NCBI RefSeq assembly: GCF_900141635.1
Contig: NZ_FSRH01000004.1
Span: 1-64,000 of the forward strand
Reading direction: 5' to 3'
Source of the DNA: Peptoclostridium litorale DSM 5388
GTDB taxonomy: Bacteria; Bacillota; Clostridia; Peptostreptococcales; Peptostreptococcaceae
Length of the DNA stretch: 64,000 nt
A program made the position numbers and the translations under genes. The notes under the pieces were generated by a model, which did no database searches, was not told where the DNA came from, and saw only the letters and a program-made list of their open reading frames with translations. Shown one piece after another: positions 16,356 to 24,242 of the stretch. Every line of letters begins with the position of its first letter. Positions within the stretch are counted from its first letter, which is position 1.

Positions 16356-17267
16356 ATGATATACGAAAACATAACTAGACTTATAGGAAACACACCAATT
16401 GTAAAGCTTTCAAAAATGGCAGGAGAAGACAGCGCAGATGTGTATGTGAAGCTGGAAGGATTCAATCCAGGAGGTTCGATAAAAGACAGGATAGCACTCA
16501 ATATGATAGAGGGAATGGAATCTGAAGGGGTTATAAAGCCAGGCTATACTCTTGTGGAGCCTACAAGCGGAAATACTGGAATAGGAATAGCTATGGTTGC
16601 GGCGATAAAGGGCTACAAGGTTGTCCTTGTAATGCCTGAGAGCATGAGTATGGAGAGAAGAAAAATACTTTCAGCCTATGGAGCGAATCTTGTGCTCACT
16701 CCGGCTGACAAGGGTATGAAGGGGGCTATAGAAAAGGCTCAGGAGCTTGTAGACCAAAATGAAGAATATGTGCTTGTAGGCCAGTTTGACAACAAGTTTA
16801 ACCCAGATGCACACAGAAAGGCGACAGCGTTTGAAATAATAAGAGATATGGATGGAAAGCTTGACGCGTTTGTTGCAGGAGTTGGAACTGGGGGAACTCT
16901 TACGGGAACAGGGGAGGTTCTTAAAAAAGAGATAGAAGGCGTAAAAATAGTAGCTGTGGAACCTGACGATTCAGCTGTAATATCGGGAGATGCGCCAGGA
17001 GGGCACAAGATTCAAGGAATAGGAGCAGGGTTCATTCCAAAGAATCTTGATGTGGATGTAATAGACGAGGTTGCAAGGGTTACAAACGAGCAGGCATTTG
17101 AAACTGCTAGAAAGCTTGCAAAGGAAGAGGGCATATTCCTTGGAATATCTTCAGGAGCTGCGATAAAGGCTGCACTGGACGTGGCTAAAAGCCTTGGAAA
17201 AGGGAAGAAGGTCCTAGTTATAGCACCTGATGGAGGAGAAAAATACCTGAGCACTGAACTTTACTAA
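16356..17267 (+). CDS. cysK: Cysteine synthase (O-acetylserine sulfhydrylase)
   Basis: The 303-residue PLP enzyme makes cysteine from O-acetylserine and sulfide. The PLP lysine lies in [11 protein letters not shown], the substrate loop is [14 protein letters not shown], the phosphate-binding loop is [15 protein letters not shown], and SSGAA is near the C-terminus. Length and start (CGGGAGGGTATAAT then ATG) are normal. It lies behind two cysteine T-boxes and is followed 25 bases later by cysE, so the two steps from serine to cysteine are controlled together by tRNA-Cys charging. Confidence 0.96.
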   Translation: MIYENITRLIGNTPIVKLSKMAGEDSADVYVKLEGFNPGGSIKDRIALNMIEGMESEGVIKPGYTLVEPTSGNTGIGIAMVAAIKGYKVVLVMPESMSMERRKILSAYGANLVLTPADKGMKGAIEKAQELVDQNEEYVLVGQFDNKFNPDAHRKATAFEIIRDMDGKLDAFVAGVGTGGTLTGTGEVLKKEIEGVKIVAVEPDDSAVISGDAPGGHKIQGIGAGFIPKNLDVDVIDEVARVTNEQAFETARKLAKEEGIFLGISSGAAIKAALDVAKSLGKGKKVLVIAPDGGEKYLSTELY

Positions 17268-17292
17268 TAATATGAACTTGGGAGGTAATGGG

Positions 17293-17844
17293 ATGAGAGA
17301 ATATATAAAAACATACATGGAGAAAGACCCGGCTGCAAACAGCGCGCTGGAAATACTGCTGACTTACCCGGGACTTCATGCTACACTGGTACACAGGTTT
17401 TCGCATTTCCTATACAAAAAGGGACTAAACTTCGTGCCTAGGGTGATTTCCATAATAATGAGGTTTTTAACGGGCGTGGAAATACATCCCGGAGCTCAGA
17501 TCGGAAAGAGGCTTTTCATAGATCACGGCATGGGAATAGTAATAGGGGAGACCGCTGAAATAGGCGACGATGTTACTCTTTACCACGGAGTGACTCTTGG
17601 TGGAACTGGAAAAGACAAGGGGAAAAGGCATCCTACAGTAGGCGACAATGTAGTGATATCGGCGGGGGCAAAAGTGCTAGGGCCAATAAAAATAGGTGCC
17701 CACTCCAAAGTGGGGGCGAATTCTGTAGTGCTAAAAGAAGTGCCTCCCTACAGCACGGTAGTCGGAATACCTGGAAAGATAGTCAAAATAAATGGAATAA
17801 GAGTTTACGATGAAGTTGAGGCTGAAAAAAAGGCCATTGTATGA
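17293..17844 (+). CDS. cysE: Serine O-acetyltransferase
   Basis: The 183-residue hexapeptide-repeat acetyltransferase makes O-acetylserine. The left-handed beta-helix runs from about [20 protein letters not shown] to the end, with the catalytic region [20 protein letters not shown] and the [12 protein letters not shown] loop. It is the short form found in many Firmicutes. The start is ATG 17293 after TGGGAGGTAATGG; an earlier in-frame ATG at 17272 lies before that ribosome site. Operon with cysK, ending at a strong terminator. Confidence 0.95.
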   Translation: MREYIKTYMEKDPAANSALEILLTYPGLHATLVHRFSHFLYKKGLNFVPRVISIIMRFLTGVEIHPGAQIGKRLFIDHGMGIVIGETAEIGDDVTLYHGVTLGGTGKDKGKRHPTVGDNVVISAGAKVLGPIKIGAHSKVGANSVVLKEVPPYSTVVGIPGKIVKINGIRVYDEVEAEKKAIV

Positions 17845-17860
17845 ACAGATGATAAGAAAT

Positions 17861-17897
17861 AAAAAAGCGACCTGCAAATCTTGCAGGTCGCTTTTTT
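17861..17897. terminator. Bidirectional terminator between cysE and the M50 protease gene
   Basis: AAAAAAGCGACCTGCAA and TTGCAGGTCGCTTTTTT form a perfect 17-bp stem around ATC, with A and T tracts on both sides. The genes converge here. Confidence 0.92.
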
Positions 17898-17898
17898 G

Positions 17899-19023
17899 TC
17901 AGCTGTGAAGCTCATTATATATTGAAATATATTTTATGAGGTCTGTCTTTGAGAGTATTCCTATCAGGATATTATTTTCCATTACCATGAATCTTCCAAG
18001 CTCATTGCCTGCCATCATCCTAAGGGCGTTTTGGGCGGGCTCGTCGGGAGATATTATGAACCGTTTGTCAAGCGGCTCGTACACCTGCTGGACGAGTATG
18101 TCTTCCATGTCTTTTTCGTTTACGGACCTTAGGGATTTTAGCATTATAGCCCCGACTATCATGCCGTCATCCTCCACAGGGAAAAACGGGTGTTTGTAGT
18201 GATAGAAAAAATCCCTTAGAACATCAGATACGCTCATATGAAGGTCTACTGTAAGCACAGGAGACGTCATTATGTCCCTGACAGTGAGGTTGTTGAAAAG
18301 CTTTTCCAAAAGCGCATTTTGATATGATGTCTGCGATGACTGGCCTATGAATATACCTATGAAAATAAGCCATATCCCGTTTACAAGGTTGCCACCAAGA
18401 ATATTAAGTATTCCAAGCATCATGAGGGCGTATGAAAATATTGTGCCCGAAGAGCCAGCGACTCTTGTGGCATACACCCTGTCCTTTTTTACCGCCCATA
18501 TTATGGCTGTAAGTATGCGTCCGCCGTCAAGGGGAAGTGCCGGAAACAGGTTGAATATCGCCAGCACAATGTTCATCTGTCCTATGAAAAGCAAAGGAGC
18601 GGTGACTGTGTCGGGCATGCCTGCCGACTGCAATAGACTTCCTACAAGCGTGAACACTCCAAACAGGAAAACGCTCATAAGCGGGCCGGCTATTGCTATT
18701 AAAAATTCTTTTTTAGGAGAGTCGGCTTCCTTTTCGATATAGGCAAGTCCTCCAAATATGAAAAGAGATATCTTGGTCACGGGTATTCCATAGTGCATTG
18801 AAACCATGGAATGTGACAGCTCGTGAAGAAGGACTGAAACAAACAGCATTATTGCAAGAACTGCGCCTTCTACCCAGTAAAGAAAATTAGGCCAGTCTGG
18901 AAAATAAAATGGAAAGTAAAAATTTGAAAACATGAATGTAATCAAAAGGAATATGATTATCCAGTTGTAATTTATTTCTATGTCTATTTTTTTTATGCTT
19001 CCTATCCTTATTGAATTTGCCAT
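17899..19023 (-). CDS. Site-2 protease family (M50) membrane peptidase with CBS pair
   Basis: The 374-residue protein has a zinc protease motif HELSH at residues 67-71, inside the second hydrophobic helix, and the second ligand motif in NLFPALPLDGGRI at about 165. About six membrane segments occupy residues 15-240. The C-terminal 130 residues form two CBS repeats (from LTVRDIMTSPVLTVDLHMSV to LIGILSKTDLIKY), which bind adenine nucleotides in related proteins. This is the SpoIVFB-like group with CBS domains. The ATG at 19023 (minus) follows GGGGGGATAGAC. The substrate is unknown. It is monocistronic. Confidence 0.9.
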   Translation of the reverse strand: MANSIRIGSIKKIDIEINYNWIIIFLLITFMFSNFYFPFYFPDWPNFLYWVEGAVLAIMLFVSVLLHELSHSMVSMHYGIPVTKISLFIFGGLAYIEKEADSPKKEFLIAIAGPLMSVFLFGVFTLVGSLLQSAGMPDTVTAPLLFIGQMNIVLAIFNLFPALPLDGGRILTAIIWAVKKDRVYATRVAGSSGTIFSYALMMLGILNILGGNLVNGIWLIFIGIFIGQSSQTSYQNALLEKLFNNLTVRDIMTSPVLTVDLHMSVSDVLRDFFYHYKHPFFPVEDDGMIVGAIMLKSLRSVNEKDMEDILVQQVYEPLDKRFIISPDEPAQNALRMMAGNELGRFMVMENNILIGILSKTDLIKYISIYNELHS

Positions 19024-19169
19024 GTCTATCCCCCCAGCATATTTATTTTAACCTGTATAGCTTATATACCCACAGGTGCTGTAAAACAATATTTATTTGG
19101 AAATGGGCGTGATTTGGGTAGATATATAATGGTAGAATATGGTGAAACTATGAAAGTAGGGGTGATACT

Positions 19170-20084
19170 GTGGAGAGCATAATCAGTGAAAAGGTCCAGG
19201 TTGGAATAAGCGCATGCATGTACGGCTGTGAAGTCAGGTACAACAAAAAGGGCTGGGACATGCTGACTTATTTTGGAAGGGAAAGGGAGGCATTCATATG
19301 GCACCCAATGTGCCCAGAGTGCATGTCGGGTCTTGGGGTTCCAAGAGACGCAATAAGGATTACAGGCGGAAATGGATTTGACGTCTGGAATGGAAAGGCA
19401 AGGGTTAAGACAAGCAGGGGAGAGGACATAACAGAAAAAGTCAAAAATGGCGCCAGAATATGCATGGAGACTCTTAAAAATGCAGGGGTATATGTATATG
19501 TGTTCATGGAGGGCAGTCCTTCTTGCGGCGTCTACAGGACAACGCTTAAAAACAAGAGGATAGGAAAGCCGCCCGGAGTATTCGGGGCGCTTCTTTTGAA
19601 CGAGGGCTTTTTCCTGATCCCTGCTGCAGACATGCAAAGCCCTGTGAGGAGATGGGACTGGAGAAGGAGGCTGCATGCTTTCGTGTGGCTGAAAAATATG
19701 GAGTTGGATTCAACTGTAAAGCTTTATGACATGTGGCATATAATAAAGTTTTTATGCCAGGAAATAGACAATGAGCAGGCCAAAACAATAGGCCGGGAAA
19801 TCGCAGGCATCAAGGGATTTGATGAGGAATTTGCACAGGACATAAAAAACAGGATACTCATGATCCTCAGAAGGCCTTCAAGCCTTGAGAGGATAAAGCA
19901 CATGCTTTGGAAGAACTATTCATTTTACAAAAAGAAGGCAGGCGTTGAGGTGGAAGGGATAATGGAGCCTACCGGGCTGAGGAACATGACCCATATCGCA
20001 AAAGAGCTTATGGATATGGAAGTCAGGACCTATAAAGAAGGAACATTTTTCGGCTCCGCCCCAATAATATACAGGAGAGTGTAG
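19170..20084 (+). CDS. DUF523 (TudS-like) - DUF1722 fusion protein
   Basis: The 304-residue protein has two parts. The N-terminal DUF523 domain (about 1-150) has the conserved cysteines VGISACMYGCEVRYN, CPECMSGLGVPRD and EGSPSCGVYR. In the characterised relative TudS (2-thiouracil desulfurase), three such cysteines hold a 4Fe-4S cluster that removes sulfur from thiolated pyrimidines. The C-terminal DUF1722 domain (about 170-300, YbgA-like) is helical and of unknown role. The start is GTG at 19170 after AGGGGTGATACT. Substrate assignment is inference from family. It stands between convergent and unrelated genes. Confidence 0.82.
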   Translation: MESIISEKVQVGISACMYGCEVRYNKKGWDMLTYFGREREAFIWHPMCPECMSGLGVPRDAIRITGGNGFDVWNGKARVKTSRGEDITEKVKNGARICMETLKNAGVYVYVFMEGSPSCGVYRTTLKNKRIGKPPGVFGALLLNEGFFLIPAADMQSPVRRWDWRRRLHAFVWLKNMELDSTVKLYDMWHIIKFLCQEIDNEQAKTIGREIAGIKGFDEEFAQDIKNRILMILRRPSSLERIKHMLWKNYSFYKKKAGVEVEGIMEPTGLRNMTHIAKELMDMEVRTYKEGTFFGSAPIIYRRV

Positions 20085-20092
20085 CTATGTAG

Positions 20093-20689
20093 TTATATAG
20101 AATAGAAAAATGAAACCAAAAGCGGAACAAGCGAGCTCAAAATAACACCGTTTACAAAGGACACTATGACGACCCCTGGGGAGGTTGACCTTGATATAAG
20201 GGGAAGCGTCGTGTCCATTGAGGTTGCACCGGCTGGAGCTATGGCGCAGTAGTGCCCGAGATATTTTGCTATGAAGGGAATAGACACTACGGCAGTTACT
20301 TCGCGAAGTACATTTGTCAAAAAAGCTATAGTTCCAACCTGTGCATCCGCAAGGTTTGTAAGCATTATGCCAGAAAGGCTGTACCATCCGAATCCCGAAG
20401 CTATAGAAAGGCTTATATTGCTTGGAATGCCGAATATAATTCCGGCAGAAAGTCCGCCCATAAGGCTTCCGGCAACTATTGAAAGAGGGACTATAAGAGA
20501 AGCCCTTCCGCTGCTTTTGATGTCGTTTATTATGTTCTTGTTTGAGCCCACCTCTATTCCAACTAGGAGAAGCAGAATGTCAAGCGAAATTGTAGCCATG
20601 CTGTCAAGATGGGAAACCATGATATCGGGCAGCATGAATTTTCCGCAGAATATTCCGGCGATTATTGAAATCACTATTGTTAAAGTCAA
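20093..20689 (-). CDS. LysO family lysine exporter, C-terminal half
   Basis: A 198-residue membrane protein of the LysO/YbjE (DUF340) family core. Characteristic segments are LDILLLLVGIEVGSNK, ASGFGWYSLSGIML, IAFLTNVLREVTAVVSIPF and GATSMDTTLPLISRS. In E. coli a single LysO of about 300 residues exports lysine. Here the N-terminal helices are encoded by the adjacent upstream frame (20691-20966), one base apart and in another frame. The TTG start at 20689 has GGGGG about 11 bases upstream, so the pair looks like a true two-gene version rather than a mutated single gene. Confidence 0.8.
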   Translation of the reverse strand: MTLTIVISIIAGIFCGKFMLPDIMVSHLDSMATISLDILLLLVGIEVGSNKNIINDIKSSGRASLIVPLSIVAGSLMGGLSAGIIFGIPSNISLSIASGFGWYSLSGIMLTNLADAQVGTIAFLTNVLREVTAVVSIPFIAKYLGHYCAIAPAGATSMDTTLPLISRSTSPGVVIVSFVNGVILSSLVPLLVSFFYSI

Positions 20690-20690
20690 T

Positions 20691-20966
20691 TTAATCAGCC
20701 CCCTTCAAAAATTTAAGGCTAACCACGAACACGCATGCCACGCTGAAAAGCGAAGTGAGAAGCGCAAATGAAACTGATATCTTGCCTATTTTTGATATGT
20801 TTCTTATTATGTCATCATTAGCCCCGATTGAGCATCCCATGGAAAACAAAAGGAATACGACCCCAAGCTGTTGCATTTTGGAATTTAATTTTTTGCTTTT
20901 TTCATCAAGCCCCCTGAAATAGCCTATGGATATCCCTCCAAACAGGAATAGTATTATGGTCCACAA
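20691..20966 (-). CDS. LysO family lysine exporter, N-terminal half
   Basis: A 91-residue protein with three membrane segments (about 3-14, 33-50, 63-85) that corresponds to the N-terminal part of LysO. The segment QLGVVFLLFSMGCSIGAND contains the family's GCSIGAN-like stretch. The start is TTG at 20966 (minus) after TTAGGGGGAATTACAC. Its stop is followed after one base by the TTG of the C-terminal half, which suggests translational coupling. Together they probably relieve excess lysine; a lysine riboswitch and importer lie at 33 kb. Confidence 0.75.
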   Translation of the reverse strand: MWTIILFLFGGISIGYFRGLDEKSKKLNSKMQQLGVVFLLFSMGCSIGANDDIIRNISKIGKISVSFALLTSLFSVACVFVVSLKFLKGAD

Positions 20967-21015
20967 GTGTAATTCCCCCTAACATATATGATTTAACAAC
21001 TATAATATACATAAT

Positions 21016-21044
21016 AAAGCCTCCGTATGCAATACGAAGGCTTT
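21016..21044. terminator. Probable terminator of the minus-strand Fe-S/TVP38 operon
   Basis: AAAGCCTCCGTAT pairs with ATACGAAGGCTTT over 13 positions (one mismatch) around a three-base loop. The T tract is weak in either direction. Confidence 0.6.
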
Positions 21045-21109
21045 AAGTTGACTAATGAAAAGATCACAATTCAAGTTGATTAGGGTCACGAGCCTATTGT
21101 TTTTTATTT

Positions 21110-21781
21110 TTATTCTGGAGTGCTTTCAAATCGGCCGGACAGGAAATTGTTTTTAACAAATGCGGCAACGGCAAACAGGGCCACTATTATGACTATTGAG
21201 ATGTAAAATCCCCTCGAACCCACATGGGCGGACTGTGCGCCAAGGTTTGCATATGCGAATATCCCAGGGATGGTTCCCACCATTGTAGCGGCTATGAAAT
21301 TTTTGAACTTAATCTTTGAAAGCCCTGCGCCGTAGCTTATAACGTCAAACGGAAAGAGAGGGATGAATCTCAAAAGAAGTATTATAAGGAAGGCATTTTT
21401 TTCAAGCTGCCTTTCAAACTTGGATATGTCGTGCTTTACAAGCTTCGCTATCACTCCTTTTCCAAGAAACCGTGCTATGCAAAAAGAAAGCGTGGCTCCG
21501 CAAAGCGCGCCTACCATTATAAGCAAGAATCCCTTGTAAATCCCGAATATAAGGCCTCCCGCTATTGCAAGTATTGAATCCGGAAAGAATGTAAGGGGAA
21601 CAAGAGTAAACAGTATTATGAACACAACTGGAGCAAGCGGCCCGAATGAATCCACGTAATTTTTTATCTCTTCAGGCCCGAAACCTTTTATGACATTGAA
21701 CTTGTTTAGAGCATAAAGCAGCATCAGAACAATTGAAACTGAAGCCGCAAATTTAACAATTGAAGATTTTTTATTGTTCAT
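21110..21781 (-). CDS. TVP38/TMEM64 family membrane protein (VTT domain)
   Basis: The 223-residue protein has about five or six membrane segments and the VTT/SNARE-associated core: FTLVPLTFFPDSILAIAGGL and IFGIYKGFLLIMVGALCGA, then LLLRFIPLFPFDVISYGAGL. It is related to E. coli YdjX and YdjZ and, more distantly, DedA. The transported substrate is unknown; DedA-type proteins have been tied to selenite uptake and to lipid or proton homeostasis. It lies 10 bases downstream of the CCG Fe-S protein and faces a second VTT protein and the selenocysteine rhodanese across the intergenic region. The ATG follows an AGGAGG-like site. Confidence 0.88.
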   Translation of the reverse strand: MNNKKSSIVKFAASVSIVLMLLYALNKFNVIKGFGPEEIKNYVDSFGPLAPVVFIILFTLVPLTFFPDSILAIAGGLIFGIYKGFLLIMVGALCGATLSFCIARFLGKGVIAKLVKHDISKFERQLEKNAFLIILLLRFIPLFPFDVISYGAGLSKIKFKNFIAATMVGTIPGIFAYANLGAQSAHVGSRGFYISIVIIVALFAVAAFVKNNFLSGRFESTPE

Positions 21782-21791
21782 ATTATACCTC

Positions 21792-22934
21792 CTAAATCCT
21801 GTCGACCAGAAGCTTGCCTTTGTACCTGTTTATCCATTTGCCAAGCAGCCCCGGCCTTTTTTGATCAAGCTCAAAAGCCTTTTCTGATGGGGGGAAAAGA
21901 ATATCCAGCAGATGGAGAGTCTTGGCTCCTCCGATTTGCATCGATTCGGCACAGGCCTGGCAGTAAGTCAATATGCAGTCTGCGTCCGACTGCATGGCCC
22001 TTTTCTTCATCTGGCGCACTGCTATTGGTGGATTTGTAAGTCCGACCATTCCACCCTGCCCACAGCAAGGGGTTTTTGATCTGTTGCTTTCAAATTCCAC
22101 TGTATTTATTCCTAGCTCGCTGCACAGTTTTCTGACTGAATCGTGAACCGACTCGAGACTTCTTGTAGGGCAGGGGTCATGTAGTGAAAACTTCAAGTCA
22201 GAAAAAAGGTCCGCACACGCAGCACCATCTGGAATGCCTTTTTCGGCCATGAACTCCCACAGGGATATTACATCAATGCCCGGGCTGTTTTTTGAAACGG
22301 TATTGTAGCAGTTCGGACAGGTCGTTATTACAGTAGTGCATCCGCAAGCTTTTATGGAATCTTCAAGCATTCCGTAATACTGCTTGAAAGAGTACTCGTC
22401 TCCGACTGAACTTGTGGGCTTTCCGCAGCAGTGGAGAAGTATTCCGCAGTCTTCAAAATTAGAGTGCATATAATTATATATTAGAGGAATGATATCCGGT
22501 CTGTATGAGACCAGACTGCAGCCAGGCATGAATCCCACTTTGAAATTTTTTGACCCAGATGCCCCATTCACAGAGGTGAATGGCTTTGAAAAGCTCAGTT
22601 TCTGGTGGTTTGCGACCGCCCTAAGCCCTTTTGAAAGAGTTTTTGACCTCGTACTTTCACAGGGGAGTATCTCTTTTCTCATGTGGAAGAAAATATCCTT
22701 GAAATCGAGGCCCTTGGGGCACACGCTCGAGCAGTATGTGCAAAGGACACATGAATAAGGCAGTGATATAGGCAGTTTTTCATCGCGTGCCATTTTACTC
22801 CAAAGCTCTTTGGGGGATGAGCAAAACTCATCCAGCATGGGGCAGTTTTTCATGCACAGCTTGCAGTCTATGCATTCATCTGCCGACCGGCATGCTTTTT
22901 GTATTATTTCTTTTGTAGAATTGAAAAAATCCAT
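21792..22934 (-). CDS. Fe-S oxidoreductase with two CCG domains (HdrD/GlpC/LutA-like)
   Basis: The 380-residue cytoplasmic protein has an N-terminal 2x[4Fe-4S] ferredoxin domain (CIDCKLCMKNCPM and CVLCTYCSSVCPKG). Two CCG cysteine-rich domains of the heterodisulfide-reductase type follow: PGCSLV...LLHCCGKP...TCPNC and DPCPTR...TPCCGQGG...YCQAC. Such proteins accept electrons at a non-cubane or 4Fe-4S site and commonly reduce disulfides or serve as dehydrogenase subunits. The start is ATG 22934 (minus) with AGAGG 8 bases upstream. A palindrome overlaps its likely -35 region. It is co-transcribed with the TVP38 gene. Confidence 0.87.
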   Translation of the reverse strand: MDFFNSTKEIIQKACRSADECIDCKLCMKNCPMLDEFCSSPKELWSKMARDEKLPISLPYSCVLCTYCSSVCPKGLDFKDIFFHMRKEILPCESTRSKTLSKGLRAVANHQKLSFSKPFTSVNGASGSKNFKVGFMPGCSLVSYRPDIIPLIYNYMHSNFEDCGILLHCCGKPTSSVGDEYSFKQYYGMLEDSIKACGCTTVITTCPNCYNTVSKNSPGIDVISLWEFMAEKGIPDGAACADLFSDLKFSLHDPCPTRSLESVHDSVRKLCSELGINTVEFESNRSKTPCCGQGGMVGLTNPPIAVRQMKKRAMQSDADCILTYCQACAESMQIGGAKTLHLLDILFPPSEKAFELDQKRPGLLGKWINRYKGKLLVDRI

Positions 22935-22979
22935 AGTCACAACCTCTTTTATAATATTAAATTAGTATAGAAATTTCTT

Positions 22980-22995
22980 ATCAGTAGATACTGAT
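22980..22995. promoter_or_regulatory. Palindromic operator candidate at the Fe-S/TVP38 promoter
   Basis: ATCAGTA-GA-TACTGAT is a 7-bp perfect inverted repeat. On the minus strand a TATACT -10 box lies 17-18 bases downstream of its centre, so a bound dimer would cover the -35 element. Confidence 0.45.
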
Positions 22996-23378
22996 GGATA
23001 AACCATTTCTATTGCGGCGCCATGCTTTAAAAATTAAAATTCACATTAAATCCAAGGTGAACCTGCAGCTGATAAATAAAATATTCATCCGAATACAAAC
23101 CCAAAACCCAGGCAGGGGAAAAGGTAGGCAACTGTGATTCAGAGAAATGGATATTATGAGTATGTGCAACTTAATAATACACAAAAGAAAAAATAAGTCA
23201 AGAGCTAATTTGCTGTTGATTTTTGGTAAATGAGGGCATGTCATCATGCTAATATTTCATGTTGAAAAGATGTGATTTTTTTTATTATAATCAATGTTGT
23301 TGACAGGCATGTTTTGTTTAAATGTATTTCATTGCGGGTATGCGCTAATATTTTGGCTGTGAAGCCGATTGTATTCAT

Positions 23379-23401
23379 CCATGGAATATAATATTCCATG
23401 G
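23379..23401. promoter_or_regulatory. Perfect 23-base palindrome upstream of the rhodanese operon
   Basis: CCATGGAATAT-A-ATATTCCATGG has 11-bp arms around a single base. It lies about 105 bases before the TVP38 start and has no T tract, so an operator is more likely than a terminator. Confidence 0.5.
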
Positions 23402-23507
23402 CATTTATTTTGACTGCTTGATGATAAAATTTATTAAATGATAATACCTTCTATATTATGGTTATTTGAAGGATTATTTTGAATAAAAAGAAAGGAGCTG
23501 AATATTT

Positions 23508-24242
23508 GTGAAAGGGAATGAAAAGAAACAATTATTCTTAAAAATAGGGATAATCGCTATTGCAATAGCGGCATACTTTTTGATAGAGCCGGTGAGGAGA
23601 AATATTAAGCAGGCGCTTTTCATAATGAAAAACGTAGATGTGGGACTTGTAAAAGGATACATAAAGTCATTTGGAATACTTGCCCCCACTGTTTCATTTT
23701 TACTTATGGTGCTCCAGTCAATAGTGGCGCCGCTTCCAGCATTTATAATAACATTTGCAAACGCGAGCCTCTTCGGCTGGGTGAAGGGGGCCATGCTTTC
23801 GTGGTCAAGCGCCATGGCTGGCGCAGTGCTGTGCTTTTACATAGCAAGGCTTTATGGAAGGGAAGTAGTGGAAAAGCTTACGAGCAAATTTGCGCTTGAA
23901 GGCATAGACAAATTTTTTGAAAGATATGGCAAATACGCAATACTAGTGGCAAGGCTGCTTCCGTTCATGTCATTTGACATAGTCAGCTACGGAGCAGGGC
24001 TTACTTCAATGGGATTTTGGGAGTTCTTCTGGGCGACAGGGCTTGGACAGCTTCCTGCCACGCTTATATATTCATATATAGGCGAGATGCTTTCTGGAGG
24101 AATCAAGAAGTTTGTATTTGCTCTACTGATGCTATTTTCAATGAGCATTATAATATTTTTATTTAAAAAGGTCTGGGAAGACAAAGCCAGACAGAAAAAT
24201 TTGGAAGGAGATGAAAAAAAGTGCTTAAAAAGAAATTGCTAA
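23508..24242 (+). CDS. TVP38/TMEM64 family membrane protein (VTT domain), second copy
   Basis: The 244-residue protein has five or six membrane segments and the VTT core: VLQSIVAPLPAFIITFANAS, LFGWVKGAMLSWSSAMAGAV and ARLLPFMSFDIVSYGAGL. The RLLPF-DIVSYGAGL motif is nearly the same as in the minus-strand copy (RFIPL-DVISYGAGL). The GTG start at 23508 follows AAAGGAG by 10 bases. Its last 22 bases overlap the start of the rhodanese gene, so the two are translationally linked. This implies that the transporter-like protein and the extracytoplasmic sulfurtransferase act together. Confidence 0.88.
   Translation: MKGNEKKQLFLKIGIIAIAIAAYFLIEPVRRNIKQALFIMKNVDVGLVKGYIKSFGILAPTVSFLLMVLQSIVAPLPAFIITFANASLFGWVKGAMLSWSSAMAGAVLCFYIARLYGREVVEKLTSKFALEGIDKFFERYGKYAILVARLLPFMSFDIVSYGAGLTSMGFWEFFWATGLGQLPATLIYSYIGEMLSGGIKKFVFALLMLFSMSIIIFLFKKVWEDKARQKNLEGDEKKCLKRNC

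Larger units (their letters stand above)
22935..23507. other. Divergent intergenic region between the two TVP38 operons
   Basis: This 570-base AT-rich stretch has no convincing gene. It holds two palindromes. The first, ATCAGTAGATACTGAT at 22980-22995, overlaps the position expected for the -35 box of the minus operon, whose -10 TATACT reads at 22969-22964. The second is a perfect 23-base palindrome at 23379-23401. A weak + promoter candidate (TTGACT at about 23409) follows the second palindrome. Confidence 0.5.

Noticed and set aside
23041-23247. A 68-codon minus-strand frame in the divergent intergenic region
   Set aside because: AT-rich, no ribosome site, no recognisable motif.
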